A stretch of DNA of 64,000 nt from Chitinophaga varians (GCF_014529945.1 NZ_JACVFB010000001.1:1302001-1366000); one strand, 5' to 3'; positions 44,413 through 54,097 are shown, counted from the stretch's first letter. Numbers and translations are program-made. Notes: generated from the letters alone by a model not told the origin.

Positions 44413-45393
44413 TTACGCGATTGCAGTTTCATTGTACTTGTTACGATACTCCACCGGCGTTAAGCCGGTAAGTCGCTTAAATATCTCCCGGAAACTCTGG
44501 GTGTCGGTATAACCCACTTCGTACATGACCTCACTGATGTTTTTACGGGTGGTTTCCAGCCGGCGTTTGGCGGCTTCTACTTTTACCCGTTGCACATATT
44601 CATTGACGGTATTGTTGGTGGATTTCTGGAACCGCCGTTCAAAGTTGCGCCGGCCGATAGAAAATTTATTGGCGAGGAAGTCGATGGTGATTTTCTCCGG
44701 GTAATTTTCTTCGATGAACTCCTGTGCCATCCTGATTTCCGGGTCGTCGTGTGTTTTCTGTCCTTCGAAAATAATAAAGGGAGACTGGCTTTTCCGGTCT
44801 ATATCTATGAGGAATCCTTTCGCGATATCGATGGCCATTTCCCGGCCGGCATATTTCTCAATCAGGTATACCAGCAGGTTCAGGTAGGCAAAGGCGCCGC
44901 CGCTGGTATAGAGGCCGTCTTCGTCGGTGATCAGCTGGGAGGGCACCATTTTCGCTTCGGGGTACATCCGGGTGAACTGTCCTGCCAGTTGCCAGTGGGT
45001 AGTGCAGGGGCGGTTGTTCAACAAACCGGTGGCCGCCAGAAAAAAGGCGCCGATACAAAGGCAGGCGATTTCGGCTCCCTGCCGGCGTTGCTCCAGTATC
45101 CAGGGGATAAATTCCAGGTTCATTTCCGTTGCCCGCTGCTGGTCGCCCTGCAGGGAAGGAATGATGATCAGGTCTGTTTGATGTACCTCGCTGATCAGGG
45201 CATCCGGATTGATGGTGAACCGGCCGTTGCGCTGGCTGGTATTAGGAGAGAGGCCTACCAGCTGGATGTTGAACAGCGGTTCTTCACCTCTGGCAGCGCG
45301 GATGGCGTTGACCTCCGACAGTATTTGAAGGCTTCCCTCGATATTTACCAGGCTGCTTTGGCCTCTGGGTATGAGAATTGAAATGTGTTTCAT
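44413..45393 (-). CDS. GlxA-family AraC-type transcription regulator
   Basis: The 326-residue protein has a DJ-1/PfpI-like N-terminal domain (HISILIPRGQ...CLCIGAFFLAATGLLNNRPCTTHW) and a C-terminal AraC helix-turn-helix pair (IDFLANKFSIGRRNFERRFQK, ISEVMYEVGYTDTQSFREIFKRLTG). I used the internal MKHISIL start; a longer frame adds 26 residues that lie in the region upstream of the divergent gene. It is divergent from the VOC/DHFR-like operon and may control it. Confidence 0.87.
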   Translation of the reverse strand: MKHISILIPRGQSSLVNIEGSLQILSEVNAIRAARGEEPLFNIQLVGLSPNTSQRNGRFTINPDALISEVHQTDLIIIPSLQGDQQRATEMNLEFIPWILEQRRQGAEIACLCIGAFFLAATGLLNNRPCTTHWQLAGQFTRMYPEAKMVPSQLITDEDGLYTSGGAFAYLNLLVYLIEKYAGREMAIDIAKGFLIDIDRKSQSPFIIFEGQKTHDDPEIRMAQEFIEENYPEKITIDFLANKFSIGRRNFERRFQKSTNNTVNEYVQRVKVEAAKRRLETTRKNISEVMYEVGYTDTQSFREIFKRLTGLTPVEYRNKYNETAIA

Positions 45394-45479
45394 ATGGTCA
45401 GTTGTTATGACAATGGTGTTGTCGTTTTCGCCGTCCTCAATTGTCACTAAACCCTGCCGCAGGTTTTCCACCGGAGGGG

Positions 45480-45487
45480 TAGCTTTG
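45480..45487 (+). promoter_or_regulatory. -7 box of the VOC/reductase operon
   Basis: TAGCTTTG is a perfect TAnnTTTG box, 22 bp before the ATG. The following bases GTGTTGTCATCAAA are almost the same as those after the box at 53273. Confidence 0.45.
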
Positions 45488-45509
45488 TGTTGTCATCAAA
45501 AATAGGGAA

Positions 45510-45932
45510 ATGATACAAATTAGCGCGTACCTCACTTTCGACGGCAATTGCCGGGAGGCGATGGGCTTCTACCGGGAGTGCCTGGGCGGCCAGCTGACCT
45601 TTCGGACCGTAGGGGAAACAGACCCCGTGGAAGCGCTGCCGGAGCCGGTCAGGAACGCGGTGATACAGGCTACGCTGGTAAGTGGCGACCTGGTGCTGAC
45701 AGGCTCTGATATGGTCGGTGAAGAAGGGTTGATTAAAGGCAACACGGTTTCCCTATTATTGCATTGTAATACGGAGGAAGAAACGAGAGCATGTTACCGG
45801 AAACTGGCTGTCGGCGGCGTGGCCTCTTATCCGCTGCAGGATACCGTCGCAGGGGGCCTGTTTGGGGTGTTGACGGACAAATACGGCCACCATTGGCTAC
45901 TGAGCTGTAATGACATCTATCCAAAAACATAA
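45510..45932 (+). CDS. PhnB-like VOC family protein
   Basis: The 140-residue protein starts MIQISAYLTFDGNCREAMGFYRECLGG, the hallmark of the PhnB/glyoxalase-bleomycin resistance-like group, and ends GVLTDKYGHHWLLS. These are small vicinal oxygen chelate proteins of uncertain substrate. It is the first gene of a short operon with a DHFR-like protein. Confidence 0.88.
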   Translation: MIQISAYLTFDGNCREAMGFYRECLGGQLTFRTVGETDPVEALPEPVRNAVIQATLVSGDLVLTGSDMVGEEGLIKGNTVSLLLHCNTEEETRACYRKLAVGGVASYPLQDTVAGGLFGVLTDKYGHHWLLSCNDIYPKT

Positions 45933-45951
45933 AACCACAAAAACTAAAAAA

Positions 45952-46524
45952 ATGAGAAAAGTAGTATTGTTCATGCACGTATCACTGGATAACTATGTTT
46001 GCGACGTAAACGGTGGCCTGGGCTGGATCTCCTATGACAAGGAGTTACAGGACTATGCCGGAAAGATAGTAGACACCGTGGGCATGCCGGTGTATGGCCG
46101 CACGACTTACGACATGATGGCCGGCTATTGGCCTACCGTACTGGAAAAACCGGAGACTGCCAGTGAACACAGCCTCCATCACGCCAGATGGGTACAGGAA
46201 ATTCCCAAAGTAGTATTCTCCACCACCATGGAAAAAGCGGAGTGGCACAATACCAGACTGATCAAAGACAACATCGCTGAAGAAGTACAAAAGTTGAAAG
46301 CGGAGCCGGGAAAAGACCTGGTGATCTTCGGCAGCCCCGGTCTGGCACAGAGTTTCGCGGACCTGGACCTGATCGATGAATTACAGTTGACCATCCAGCC
46401 CGTGTGCCTTGGCGCCGGCACCCGCATGTTTAAAGACCTGAAAACACCGATGAAGCTGAAAATGCTCCGCTCCACACAACTGAACTCCGGTGTTATCGGC
46501 GCGCATTATGAGGTGGTGAGATAG
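45952..46524 (+). CDS. Dihydrofolate reductase family (RibD C-terminal-like) protein
   Basis: This 190-residue protein begins MRKVVLFMHVSLDNYVCDVNGGLGW and has YGRTTYDMMAGYWPTV and KPDLVIFGSPGLAQSFADLDLIDEL-type blocks of the DHFR-like reductase family (YyaP/YwjB type). It is probably an NADPH-dependent reductase of unknown substrate, not the essential folate enzyme. It starts 19 bp after the PhnB-like gene. Confidence 0.87.
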   Translation: MRKVVLFMHVSLDNYVCDVNGGLGWISYDKELQDYAGKIVDTVGMPVYGRTTYDMMAGYWPTVLEKPETASEHSLHHARWVQEIPKVVFSTTMEKAEWHNTRLIKDNIAEEVQKLKAEPGKDLVIFGSPGLAQSFADLDLIDELQLTIQPVCLGAGTRMFKDLKTPMKLKMLRSTQLNSGVIGAHYEVVR

Positions 46525-46546
46525 TGGGTGCTTTCAACCGGATAGT

Positions 46547-47011
46547 TTATTGCCCTGTCGCCCGTCCGGATACGGCAGCTATCCATTGTTGCCGTAAAGG
46601 ATACAAGCCTATCCAATAGGGTAGAAAGAGTGGCAGGTATATGCCAAAGATCAGGTTGTCCAAACCGCCGGTGAGCACCAGCAATAAAATGGCAGACAAC
46701 CAGATGGCAGCGACGATCAGGTTGAGCCGGATGGCCCCTCTGGATTCCATCCATACCAGTAGTCCCATCAGGAAAAACAGGGAGGCAGGAATCGCTTTGC
46801 CGATAATCACGGCCGTACGATAGATTTCGGGATGGGGAATTTTGCTGAAATCAACGTCCGGCTTCGTGAATGCCACATACAGAAAACTGATGATGCTGAA
46901 ACAGATAATAATCCAGGTATATAGTTTGAGCCAGTTGGGCAGGAGGTCGCGGCGGCGGCGCGGACCGGCCTGTTCAAAGCTCTCGTCGAAAATAGAGGAA
47001 GGTTGGGTCAT
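46547..47011 (-). CDS. Four-helix membrane protein, paralog of the next gene
   Basis: The 154-residue protein has a conserved N-terminal segment (SIFDESFEQAGPRRRRDLLPNWLKLYTW), a hydrophobic core of four membrane segments and the end FLPYWIGLYPLRQQWIAAVSGRA. The upstream gene has the same segments (SIFDESFDQIRTLRRRNLMPMWLKVYTW; FIPFWAGLFPLRRKWTKEAVSGRA), so this is a tandem duplicate. Function unknown. Confidence 0.78.
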   Translation of the reverse strand: MTQPSSIFDESFEQAGPRRRRDLLPNWLKLYTWIIICFSIISFLYVAFTKPDVDFSKIPHPEIYRTAVIIGKAIPASLFFLMGLLVWMESRGAIRLNLIVAAIWLSAILLLVLTGGLDNLIFGIYLPLFLPYWIGLYPLRQQWIAAVSGRATGQ

Positions 47012-47042
47012 GATCGTTGGTATAGGGTAAATGAAATTGTAT

Positions 47043-47519
47043 TTAAAATGCTTTTCTGCGAAGGGCGCGTCCGGAAACGGCTTCTTTTGTCCATTTGCGT
47101 CGTAGGGGGAACAGTCCCGCCCAGAAAGGGATAAAATAAATTATCGTGACGCCCACATACAGATTATCTGTGCCGGATATGATCGTTGCTGTCAGGATCG
47201 TGATAACCCAGAGAGCAGCAATGATGATGTTGAACCAGATAGCCCATTTAACTTCCAGCCACACCAGGAGTGCGGGCGTCAGGTATATCGCTAAAATAAG
47301 GATGCCCGCAATGACAAAACCTGCCAGATAACCGGCATTGTCCTTTGGGAGACCGTCGAAATCTGAAATCGACTCGAAAAAGATCAGCAGGGAAAAGAGC
47401 ATTCCAAAGCCGAGGGTGACCCAGGTGTATACTTTCAGCCACATGGGCATCAGGTTGCGGCGGCGCAAGGTGCGTATTTGGTCAAAACTTTCGTCGAAGA
47501 TGGTAGACTGTTGCTCCAT
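47043..47519 (-). CDS. Four-helix membrane protein, tandem paralog
   Basis: The 158-residue product has the same layout as the gene after it and starts MEQQSTIFDESFDQ. The two genes are 31 bp apart in one direction and probably co-transcribed. The N-terminal Arg-rich segment faces the cytoplasm by the positive-inside rule. No known family was recognised. Confidence 0.78.
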   Translation of the reverse strand: MEQQSTIFDESFDQIRTLRRRNLMPMWLKVYTWVTLGFGMLFSLLIFFESISDFDGLPKDNAGYLAGFVIAGILILAIYLTPALLVWLEVKWAIWFNIIIAALWVITILTATIISGTDNLYVGVTIIYFIPFWAGLFPLRRKWTKEAVSGRALRRKAF

Positions 47520-47609
47520 GGTATCAGGAATATAGGGGCAGCAAGTTAATCAATTCCGATGCAAATTTGATTATATTTGGCCGCCTTGATACCTTACAAT
47601 AACGGCTAT

Positions 47610-48980
47610 ATGAATTTTAAAAGTTGGATATTCCCGTTAACACTGCTGCTGGGAACGAATATCAGCCTGGCTCAGTCAACCCTGTCGCGCGGGCAGGCCA
47701 TAGCAGATATCGATGAATACACCCGTACCATGCGCGCATCACACTATGCGCCATTTACATATACCTCGCAAAAAGATTACGACGCCGGCGTAGAGAAAAT
47801 CAAACGCTCCATCGGCGATTCAATCAATACCCGCGACCTGCTATGGACGTTCTATCGCATTACAGCCCTGCTGGGCGATGCACATGCGACGCCGCAATTA
47901 GGACAACTTTTTTTGAGGGATGAACTGAAAAAAGACCAGTTCTTTCCCTATAAACTGGTGCAGGAAAAACACCGGTTGTATATTCCCGTTAAACTGGCCA
48001 CCGAGCTTCATATCCCGGCAGGCGCTGAAATCACGGCCATCAATGGCCGGCAGATGACGGCCCTTTACGAAGAAATACTAGTCGGTATGGCCGGACTGCC
48101 ATCTTTCCGGGAGGAAGCGTCCTGCCGCCTGTTGAGCTATTTTTTGTTTTTAAAGGGAATACAACCTCCTTTTGTGCTGAGTTATAAAGACAACAAAGGA
48201 GCTACCGGCAATACAACCATATCCGCCGGCGTCCCTTTCAGACAGGCGCTGACAGCCACCATGCCGCATATCGTACAGCCGTACACGTATAGTATATTAC
48301 ACAACAGGCTGGGCTATATCGACGTCAGAAGCCTGAGCGGCAACGTTAATGCGTTCCGCACTTTCCTGGACAGCTGCTTCCGGCAATTCAAAGCAGCCCA
48401 TATCCATCACCTGGCAATAGACCTTCGGCAAAACAGCGGCGGAAACACGCTACTGGGCGATCTGCTCTTTAGCTACATCACCCATAAAAAATACGCCTGG
48501 GGACGTAAAAGCTGGCGAATCAGTCAGCCTTACAAAAATATGCTGATAGCCGGAGGAGATACCACCGACAGCTATCTGAAACATGCCAACGGCACGGTGT
48601 GGGAGCATGAGGACTGTACCCCGGGAGACAGCCCCTTCAAAAAGGATTCTGTGTTTGAAGGCACCGTGTCTTTCATCACCGGCCCATTCACCTTTTCCAG
48701 CGCCATGGCCATCGCTGACGTGGTGAAAACGTATGGACTGGCTACCATCATCGGAGAGCCTACCGGCGAAAATGTACAGGATTTCGGAGAGGCGTTTCCG
48801 ATAGATCTCCCGAACAGTAAAATCAGGATACAATCCACTACTTCCCTGAGCCACGGGGTGAATTGCGATAAAAAGAAAAACGGGCCGGTACTGCCGGATG
48901 TAAGGATAACAACATCACTACAGCATAAGGTATGGGACAAAGACCCGATGCTGGAATTTATATTACACAGTATACAATAA
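47610..48980 (+). CDS. S41-family peptidase (tail-specific protease fold), secreted
   Basis: The 456-residue protein has a signal peptide (MNFKSWIFPLTLLLGTNISLAQ). The S41 domain is seen as LAIDLRQNSGGNTLLGDLL followed by VSFITGPFTFSSAMAIADVVKTYGLATIIGEPTGEN, with the nucleophile Ser in TFSSA. A middle segment (AGAEITAINGRQM) is PDZ-like. I took the signal-bearing ATG, 33 bp inside a longer frame. It probably cleaves envelope proteins. Confidence 0.87.
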   Translation: MNFKSWIFPLTLLLGTNISLAQSTLSRGQAIADIDEYTRTMRASHYAPFTYTSQKDYDAGVEKIKRSIGDSINTRDLLWTFYRITALLGDAHATPQLGQLFLRDELKKDQFFPYKLVQEKHRLYIPVKLATELHIPAGAEITAINGRQMTALYEEILVGMAGLPSFREEASCRLLSYFLFLKGIQPPFVLSYKDNKGATGNTTISAGVPFRQALTATMPHIVQPYTYSILHNRLGYIDVRSLSGNVNAFRTFLDSCFRQFKAAHIHHLAIDLRQNSGGNTLLGDLLFSYITHKKYAWGRKSWRISQPYKNMLIAGGDTTDSYLKHANGTVWEHEDCTPGDSPFKKDSVFEGTVSFITGPFTFSSAMAIADVVKTYGLATIIGEPTGENVQDFGEAFPIDLPNSKIRIQSTTSLSHGVNCDKKKNGPVLPDVRITTSLQHKVWDKDPMLEFILHSIQ

Positions 48981-49103
48981 GGATGTAAGCGTAACCGAAA
49001 ACCCGATAACACCTCCATCTGACCTCTCAAGTAATAATTCTGATTCTGGAAAAACTTTTTTATATATTGACCTGCATTTAAAATTCCTGTTATATTATTA
49101 CAC

Positions 49104-51719
49104 ATGCAGTTAGCAATGATGAGATTTCCATTTGCGGTGGCCTGTTCCCTTACAGCGCTCATCGCAGTAAAACCATTTTCAGGGTATTCCCAAACCACGC
49201 CCAATGAATTAACCATCACACGATTTTCCGGTCCTGCTGTTACGCCCAGCCCCGCCTGCCTGGCTGTTGCGCCAACAGGAGAGGTGTTTGTCGGCGTGGA
49301 CATGATCGGCTCTCTCGGCAAAGACCCGGGAAAAGGCCGGATATTGAAGCTGGTGGACAAGGACAACGATGGCAAAATGGACCAGCATACCGATTTTGCG
49401 GAGGTCGATAATCCACGTGGCATTATTGTCATGGGCAACCAGGTTTTTGTATTACATACCACCTTCTCCAAAGAAACAGGGAAAGCCACCGGTATGGCGC
49501 TGGTGGTGTTCGAAGATAAAGATGGCGATGGTAAAGCAGATGGCCCTCCTCAACCGCTGGTGGAGCATCTCAGCAACACCAAATACATCCAGGAGAGAGG
49601 TACAGACCATGCTACCAATGGTATCCGCATGGGTATTGATGGCTGGATCTACATCGCCGTGGGCGACTTCGGCTTCCATGACGCGACAGACCGTTCCGGT
49701 AAAAAGCTGACCATGCTGGGCGGTGGTATTGTGAGGGTACGCCCCGATGGTACAGAAATGGAGGTATTCAGCCATGGTACACGTAACGTATATGATGTGG
49801 CTATCGACCCCTACATGAATGTGTTCACCAGGGAAAATACCAATGATGGCGGCGGATGGAATGTGCGGTTCTCCCACCATCTCCAATCCGGCGAATACGG
49901 ATACCCGGTATTGTTCCAGCATTTTACAGATGAAATCATACCTGCGCTGGCAGACCTCGGAGGAGGCTCCGGTACCGGCGCTTTATTTATGGCTGAACCC
50001 AACTGGCCGGAGAAATATAACAACGTTCCCATGATGGCCGATTGGGGCAGAAGCATGTTGTATATTCACCGTGTAACACCGGATGGACCGACGTTCACAC
50101 AAAAGGAAGAAGATTTTATAGCACTGCCCCAGATCACGGACCTGGATGTGGACGGGTCAGGCAGACTTTACCTCTCCGCATGGGATGGCGCGGGTTATTC
50201 CGGTAGCGATACCATCGGCTTTGTAGTGCGGGCGGTGCCGAACAACTGGACCTATAAAGCCTTCCCCGATCCGGCGAAAGTCTCCGTGGATGAACTGGTG
50301 GGCATGCTGACGTCAGCCAGTGCGGTGGCCCGGTTAAATGCCTCCCGTGAATTGCTGCGGCGGAATGATCCACAGGGAATTGCCGCGGCATTAAAGATCG
50401 CCTCCGATGTGCAGCAGCCCTTATATGCCCGTGTGGCCGGCCTGTATACCTATGCGCAGGCAGCAGGGAAAAACGGCATCACCGCCCTGGTGGAGCTGTC
50501 GAAAGAGGCTGCGATAAGAGAACATGCCCTGAGGGCCCTGGCAGACCGCAAAGGTTTGCTGGCAGATGTTCCGGAGCAACCTTTCCTGGAAGGACTGAAA
50601 GATGCGTCGCCCCGTGTGCGTGCGGCAGCGATCGTGGGACTGGGCCGCTTAGGCCGCGTAGAAACGGCCACTGCTTTGTTACAAACGAAAGTGCCGGCCT
50701 CCTTTGTAGCGCCGGTGAAAGATAAAGAAGGCCCGCATGCTACGCCTAATGCTGCGATTGTATTGCCTCATCTGGCCGTGCGCGCGCTGGTAGCGCTTCA
50801 CGCGGTAGACGCAGCGGTGGCTGCCATCAACGGCGCCAACGGAGCGCTGGCCTTATGGGCATTGCGGTATATGCATGACGAGAAAGCGGTGAACGGACTA
50901 ATCGCTGCCTATCAGCAGTCGAAAGATGTGAAACTGAGAAAGCAGATCCTGACCACGCTGGCCCGCCTGTATAAAAAAGAAGGCGACTACGACGCCTCCT
51001 GGTGGTGGGGTACCCGCCCCGATTCTCATGGCCCGTATTACAAAGCTGTACTGTGGGCAGGATCACCGGTAATCGAAAAATTCCTGAAGAAAGAAGCGCA
51101 GAAAGCTGATCCGGCACGCATGGAGCTTTTCAGAGACCTGGATGCGCGCCACAGAATGGAGATCGCTGCTTTCGCTCCGCTGAAAAAGACAGAACCCGTG
51201 GCGACCAAAGAACCCAAAGTCGATCTGGAAAAAATCAAAAGCAAAAAAGGACAGGTAGGTAAATCATCTATTGAGGATGTGCTCCTGGCAGTAAAACAAA
51301 TAAAAGGCGATGCGGCCAAAGGCAAAATACTGTTCGTCAACCAGGGATGTGTGGCCTGCCACAGTCTCACCAGGGAAGAAAAAATGAAAGGTCCTTTCAT
51401 GGGACAGATCGGCTCCATCATGAACCGCGAGCGGATCGCTGAATCCATCCTGAAGCCGAATGCATCTATCTCCCAGGGTTTCGCGACGGTAACGGTCACG
51501 GCTAAAGGTAATAAGACCTACGTCGGATTTATTACGGAAGAAACAGCCACCAAAGTAGTGATGAGAGACATCGCCGGAGAGGTATACACCGTAAAAACGG
51601 CGGATATCCTCAGCCGTAAGGAAATGAAAACGTCCATGATGCCGACCGGCCTCGCCAACGCGCTGTCGTATGAGGAGTTTGCCTCACTGGTAAACTTCCT
51701 GTCGCAACAAAAGAAATAG
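49104..51719 (+). CDS. Secreted beta-propeller/HEAT-repeat protein with c-type cytochrome domain
   Basis: The 871-residue precursor has a signal peptide (MQLAMMRFPFAVACSLTALIAV). Residues 30-400 resemble the six-bladed quinoprotein-like propeller of membrane-bound dehydrogenases (LKLVDKDNDGKMDQHTDFAEVDNPRGI, TNGIRMGIDGWIYIAVGDFG). A HEAT-repeat region follows (RVRAAAIVGLGRLG), then a cytochrome c module with Cys749-Val-Ala-Cys-His753. This architecture occurs in Planctomycetota and Bacteroidota in carbohydrate metabolism. The heme would receive electrons from an oxidised sugar; the substrate is unknown. Confidence 0.88.
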   Translation: MQLAMMRFPFAVACSLTALIAVKPFSGYSQTTPNELTITRFSGPAVTPSPACLAVAPTGEVFVGVDMIGSLGKDPGKGRILKLVDKDNDGKMDQHTDFAEVDNPRGIIVMGNQVFVLHTTFSKETGKATGMALVVFEDKDGDGKADGPPQPLVEHLSNTKYIQERGTDHATNGIRMGIDGWIYIAVGDFGFHDATDRSGKKLTMLGGGIVRVRPDGTEMEVFSHGTRNVYDVAIDPYMNVFTRENTNDGGGWNVRFSHHLQSGEYGYPVLFQHFTDEIIPALADLGGGSGTGALFMAEPNWPEKYNNVPMMADWGRSMLYIHRVTPDGPTFTQKEEDFIALPQITDLDVDGSGRLYLSAWDGAGYSGSDTIGFVVRAVPNNWTYKAFPDPAKVSVDELVGMLTSASAVARLNASRELLRRNDPQGIAAALKIASDVQQPLYARVAGLYTYAQAAGKNGITALVELSKEAAIREHALRALADRKGLLADVPEQPFLEGLKDASPRVRAAAIVGLGRLGRVETATALLQTKVPASFVAPVKDKEGPHATPNAAIVLPHLAVRALVALHAVDAAVAAINGANGALALWALRYMHDEKAVNGLIAAYQQSKDVKLRKQILTTLARLYKKEGDYDASWWWGTRPDSHGPYYKAVLWAGSPVIEKFLKKEAQKADPARMELFRDLDARHRMEIAAFAPLKKTEPVATKEPKVDLEKIKSKKGQVGKSSIEDVLLAVKQIKGDAAKGKILFVNQGCVACHSLTREEKMKGPFMGQIGSIMNRERIAESILKPNASISQGFATVTVTAKGNKTYVGFITEETATKVVMRDIAGEVYTVKTADILSRKEMKTSMMPTGLANALSYEEFASLVNFLSQQKK

Positions 51720-51732
51720 CATATACCATAAG

Positions 51733-51783
51733 ATAAAATGCAACAGGGCTGGCTCAAAAAAAGTCAGCCCTGTTGCATTTTAT
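51733..51783. terminator. Bidirectional hairpin terminator
   Basis: A perfect 19-bp stem (ATAAAATGCAACAGGGCTG and complement) with a 13-base loop lies between the cytochrome gene and the convergent NTF2-like gene. Confidence 0.88.
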
Positions 51784-51831
51784 ACATTCTTTTGCCGTGA
51801 CAGATAACTAAACTCATCGTAGCCCAGGGCT

Positions 51832-52278
51832 TCAGCGCTGGGGCTGAGATGCACGTTCCTGCGCCAGTGCCGGCAGTTGGAGGTCGCCTTCCTGATTTTG
51901 CAGATTAAATTTGAAGAACGTAAGTCGCCAGTGGTCTGCCAGGCGTGTCAGTTTGGTTTCGTAAGTGCCTTCCACGATCCACACGGCCTTGTCGATCACG
52001 TGTGTGGCGTGGCCGGTGAACTGTACTGCTGCGGTGTTGCTTTCTTCCGTGATCTTAAAATCTGAAATCAGGTGCTCGGTTTTATCGAACCCGGGTAAAA
52101 ACTGCTTCCACATGCCAATAATAGCGGCAGGGGTAAGGGTAAGCGGTTGTCCGCCGGCCATAGAGGTGTAATCATACAACACTTCGGGGGCAAAGGATTG
52201 TTCTGCCAACGGCCAGTCGCGTGCATCAGCGCCTTTAAATACCGCCTGTATGACAGAAAGGATGTCGGATGTTTCCAT
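51832..52278 (-). CDS. SnoaL/NTF2-like protein
   Basis: This 148-residue protein has the cone-shaped NTF2 fold pattern: MKTSDILSVIQAVFKGADARDW-like N-terminal helix, VLYDYTSMAGGQPLTLTPAAIIGMW, and a HVIDKAVWIVEGTYETKLTRLADHWRLTFFKF sheet. It may act as a steroid-isomerase-like or binding protein. The start used is 144 bp inside a longer frame. A divergent AraC regulator lies 127 bp away. Confidence 0.82.
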   Translation of the reverse strand: METSDILSVIQAVFKGADARDWPLAEQSFAPEVLYDYTSMAGGQPLTLTPAAIIGMWKQFLPGFDKTEHLISDFKITEESNTAAVQFTGHATHVIDKAVWIVEGTYETKLTRLADHWRLTFFKFNLQNQEGDLQLPALAQERASQPQR

Positions 52279-52405
52279 AGTTTTTTGTTTTGAAAAACGA
52301 GCGGTGAATGTAGAGATTTTTTGTTCCGTTTTGTACAATTCCACCTGGCAGGAAGAGATTATTTTTGACCCCGGACCGGATTTGTTGTACCTTCCGGTAC
52401 CTGCA

Positions 52406-53227
52406 ATGGCCATGGAATACAAGGAAATAAAGCCGGGTGACAGGCTGAAACAGTATGTAAAGTGTTACTACACTTACGAATCAGATGCTGCCACGGCATT
52501 TGAAGACACTGTTTTCCCCAGCGGGAACATGGAAATCATTTTTAATCTGGGTACCGGCCACTGGTTAACCGATAGTGGTGCCGGATTTAAGACTACGCCG
52601 CAGGTAGAACTGTGGGGCCAGGTCACCAAACCGCTGCCGGTACGCTCTGTCGGTCGCAATACCATGCTGGGCGTTCGTTTTTTTCCGCATGCCGCGGCTG
52701 TCTTTTTTCCCGAAAAAGTGGACCTCTTCAATGACCAGGTCAGTGACTTCCGCGATGTGTCCGGCAACGGGGTCTCTTCCCTGCATGCGCGGCTGCTGGA
52801 AACACCTACCTGGCAGGAACGTTTGTTGTTACTGGAAGAATTTCTGTGGCAGCGGATATTGCGGTCGGAAAAGCGGCATACAAAAGTGACCATGCTGGAC
52901 CATGTGATGCATGAAATCCGCCAACCCGGTTTTTTTGATAACATCGAGAATGTGGCCGCCCGCTATGGTATTACCTCCCGTTACCTGCAGAAACTGTTTG
53001 TCCAATACACCGGCCTTACTCCCAAACTATATAGTAAAATCCACCGCTTCCAGAACAGCTTACAGCTGGTGATCCGGAACGAAGCGCCGCTTACGGCCAT
53101 TGCTTATGACTGCGGTTATTTCGATCAGTCCCATTTTATCCGCGAGTTCAAATCCTTTACCGGCCATACCCCTTCCGGTTACATGCCCGACCAGTCGCCA
53201 GTGACGCTGGCGGTGTCCAATAGTTAA
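52406..53227 (+). CDS. AraC-family transcription regulator
   Basis: The 273-residue protein has a N-terminal DUF6597-like sensor domain (EIKPGDRLKQYVKCYYTYESD) and a C-terminal AraC domain with VAARYGITSRYLQKLFVQYTGLTPKLYSKIHRF and LTAIAYDCGYFDQSHFIREFKSFTGHTPSGY. The start is set at MAMEYKEIK since the 52 preceding in-frame codons overlap the divergent gene. It probably regulates neighbouring genes on either side. Confidence 0.87.
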   Translation: MAMEYKEIKPGDRLKQYVKCYYTYESDAATAFEDTVFPSGNMEIIFNLGTGHWLTDSGAGFKTTPQVELWGQVTKPLPVRSVGRNTMLGVRFFPHAAAVFFPEKVDLFNDQVSDFRDVSGNGVSSLHARLLETPTWQERLLLLEEFLWQRILRSEKRHTKVTMLDHVMHEIRQPGFFDNIENVAARYGITSRYLQKLFVQYTGLTPKLYSKIHRFQNSLQLVIRNEAPLTAIAYDCGYFDQSHFIREFKSFTGHTPSGYMPDQSPVTLAVSNS

Positions 53228-53272
53228 ACTAAACTGTTCCGATCTGTACAATTTCACGCTTTCCTGCTGCCG

Positions 53273-53280
53273 TAGTTTTG
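53273..53280 (+). promoter_or_regulatory. -7 box of the PEP-mutase-like gene
   Basis: TAGTTTTG matches TAnnTTTG. The next bases GTGTTGTCAACAAA closely resemble those following the 45480 box, including a TTGTTGACAA-type inverted half-site. Confidence 0.45.
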
Positions 53281-53323
53281 TGTTGTCAACAAACAACATT
53301 TATCCATTTTCAAACGAGTGACC

Positions 53324-54097
53324 ATGTCATCAATGTTTAATGTATTTAAAGAACTACACCAGGAACGTTTATTGGTATTGCCTAATGCGTGGAACCCGGA
53401 AAGCGCCCGTCGTTTCCAGGAGAAGGGTTTTTCTGCGGTAGCCACTTCCAGCGCGGCCGTGGCGGCCAGTCTGGGCTATGAAGACGGGGAGGGGATGCCT
53501 TTCGACGATTACCTGTTCATCGTGCGCCGCATGGCAGCGGTACTGCGTATACCCTTGTCCGTTGATATTGAAATGGGCTACGGCAGTTCTCCGGAAGCGA
53601 TCTACGCCAACATCTCCCGGTTACTGGAAGCAGGAGTGGCGGGCATCAATCTCGAAGACTCCACCATCGGCAGTACGGGCCGCGTATTGCAGGAGGCAAA
53701 ATCCTTTGCAGCTACCATCGAAAACCTCCGCAGCAGGCTCACCGCAGCGGGCGCCGACCTCTTCCTGAATGTCCGCAGTGATACCTATTTACTGAATGTG
53801 GCCAACAAGGAGGAAGAGACGGTACAACGGCTACGGTTGTACGAAGCTGCCGGCGCAGATGGTATTTTCCTGCCTTGTATAACGGAGGAAGCGGCGATCA
53901 GCGCGGCGGCCAGGGAAACGCGTTTACCGCTGAATGTCATGTGTATGCCTGGTTTGCCGGCGCTCGATGTCCTCGAAAAGCTCGGCGTGAAACGCGTCAG
54001 CATGGGGCCTTTCCTCTACCATAAAGTATATGACAACATCGGTCAGCTGTCGGACGCTATCACCACGGCGGGTAGTTTCGAACCTGTTTTTGCTTAA
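53324..54097 (+). CDS. Isocitrate lyase/phosphoenolpyruvate mutase family protein
   Basis: This 257-residue TIM-barrel protein has the ICL/PEPM features: NAWNPESARRFQEKGFSAVATSSAAVAASLGYEDGE, LSVDIEMGYGSSPEAIYANI with the metal-binding Asp-x-Glu, GVAGINLEDSTIG, and DLFLNVRSDTYL. The family includes methylisocitrate lyases and carboxyphosphonoenolpyruvate mutase. The specific reaction cannot be read. It is followed 20 bp on by a SnoaL-like gene, so they may form an operon. Confidence 0.86.
   Translation: MSSMFNVFKELHQERLLVLPNAWNPESARRFQEKGFSAVATSSAAVAASLGYEDGEGMPFDDYLFIVRRMAAVLRIPLSVDIEMGYGSSPEAIYANISRLLEAGVAGINLEDSTIGSTGRVLQEAKSFAATIENLRSRLTAAGADLFLNVRSDTYLLNVANKEEETVQRLRLYEAAGADGIFLPCITEEAAISAAARETRLPLNVMCMPGLPALDVLEKLGVKRVSMGPFLYHKVYDNIGQLSDAITTAGSFEPVFA

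Noticed and set aside
52250..52405. 52-codon N-terminal extension of the AraC regulator
   Set aside because: It runs through the divergent NTF2-like gene start and the shared promoter region.
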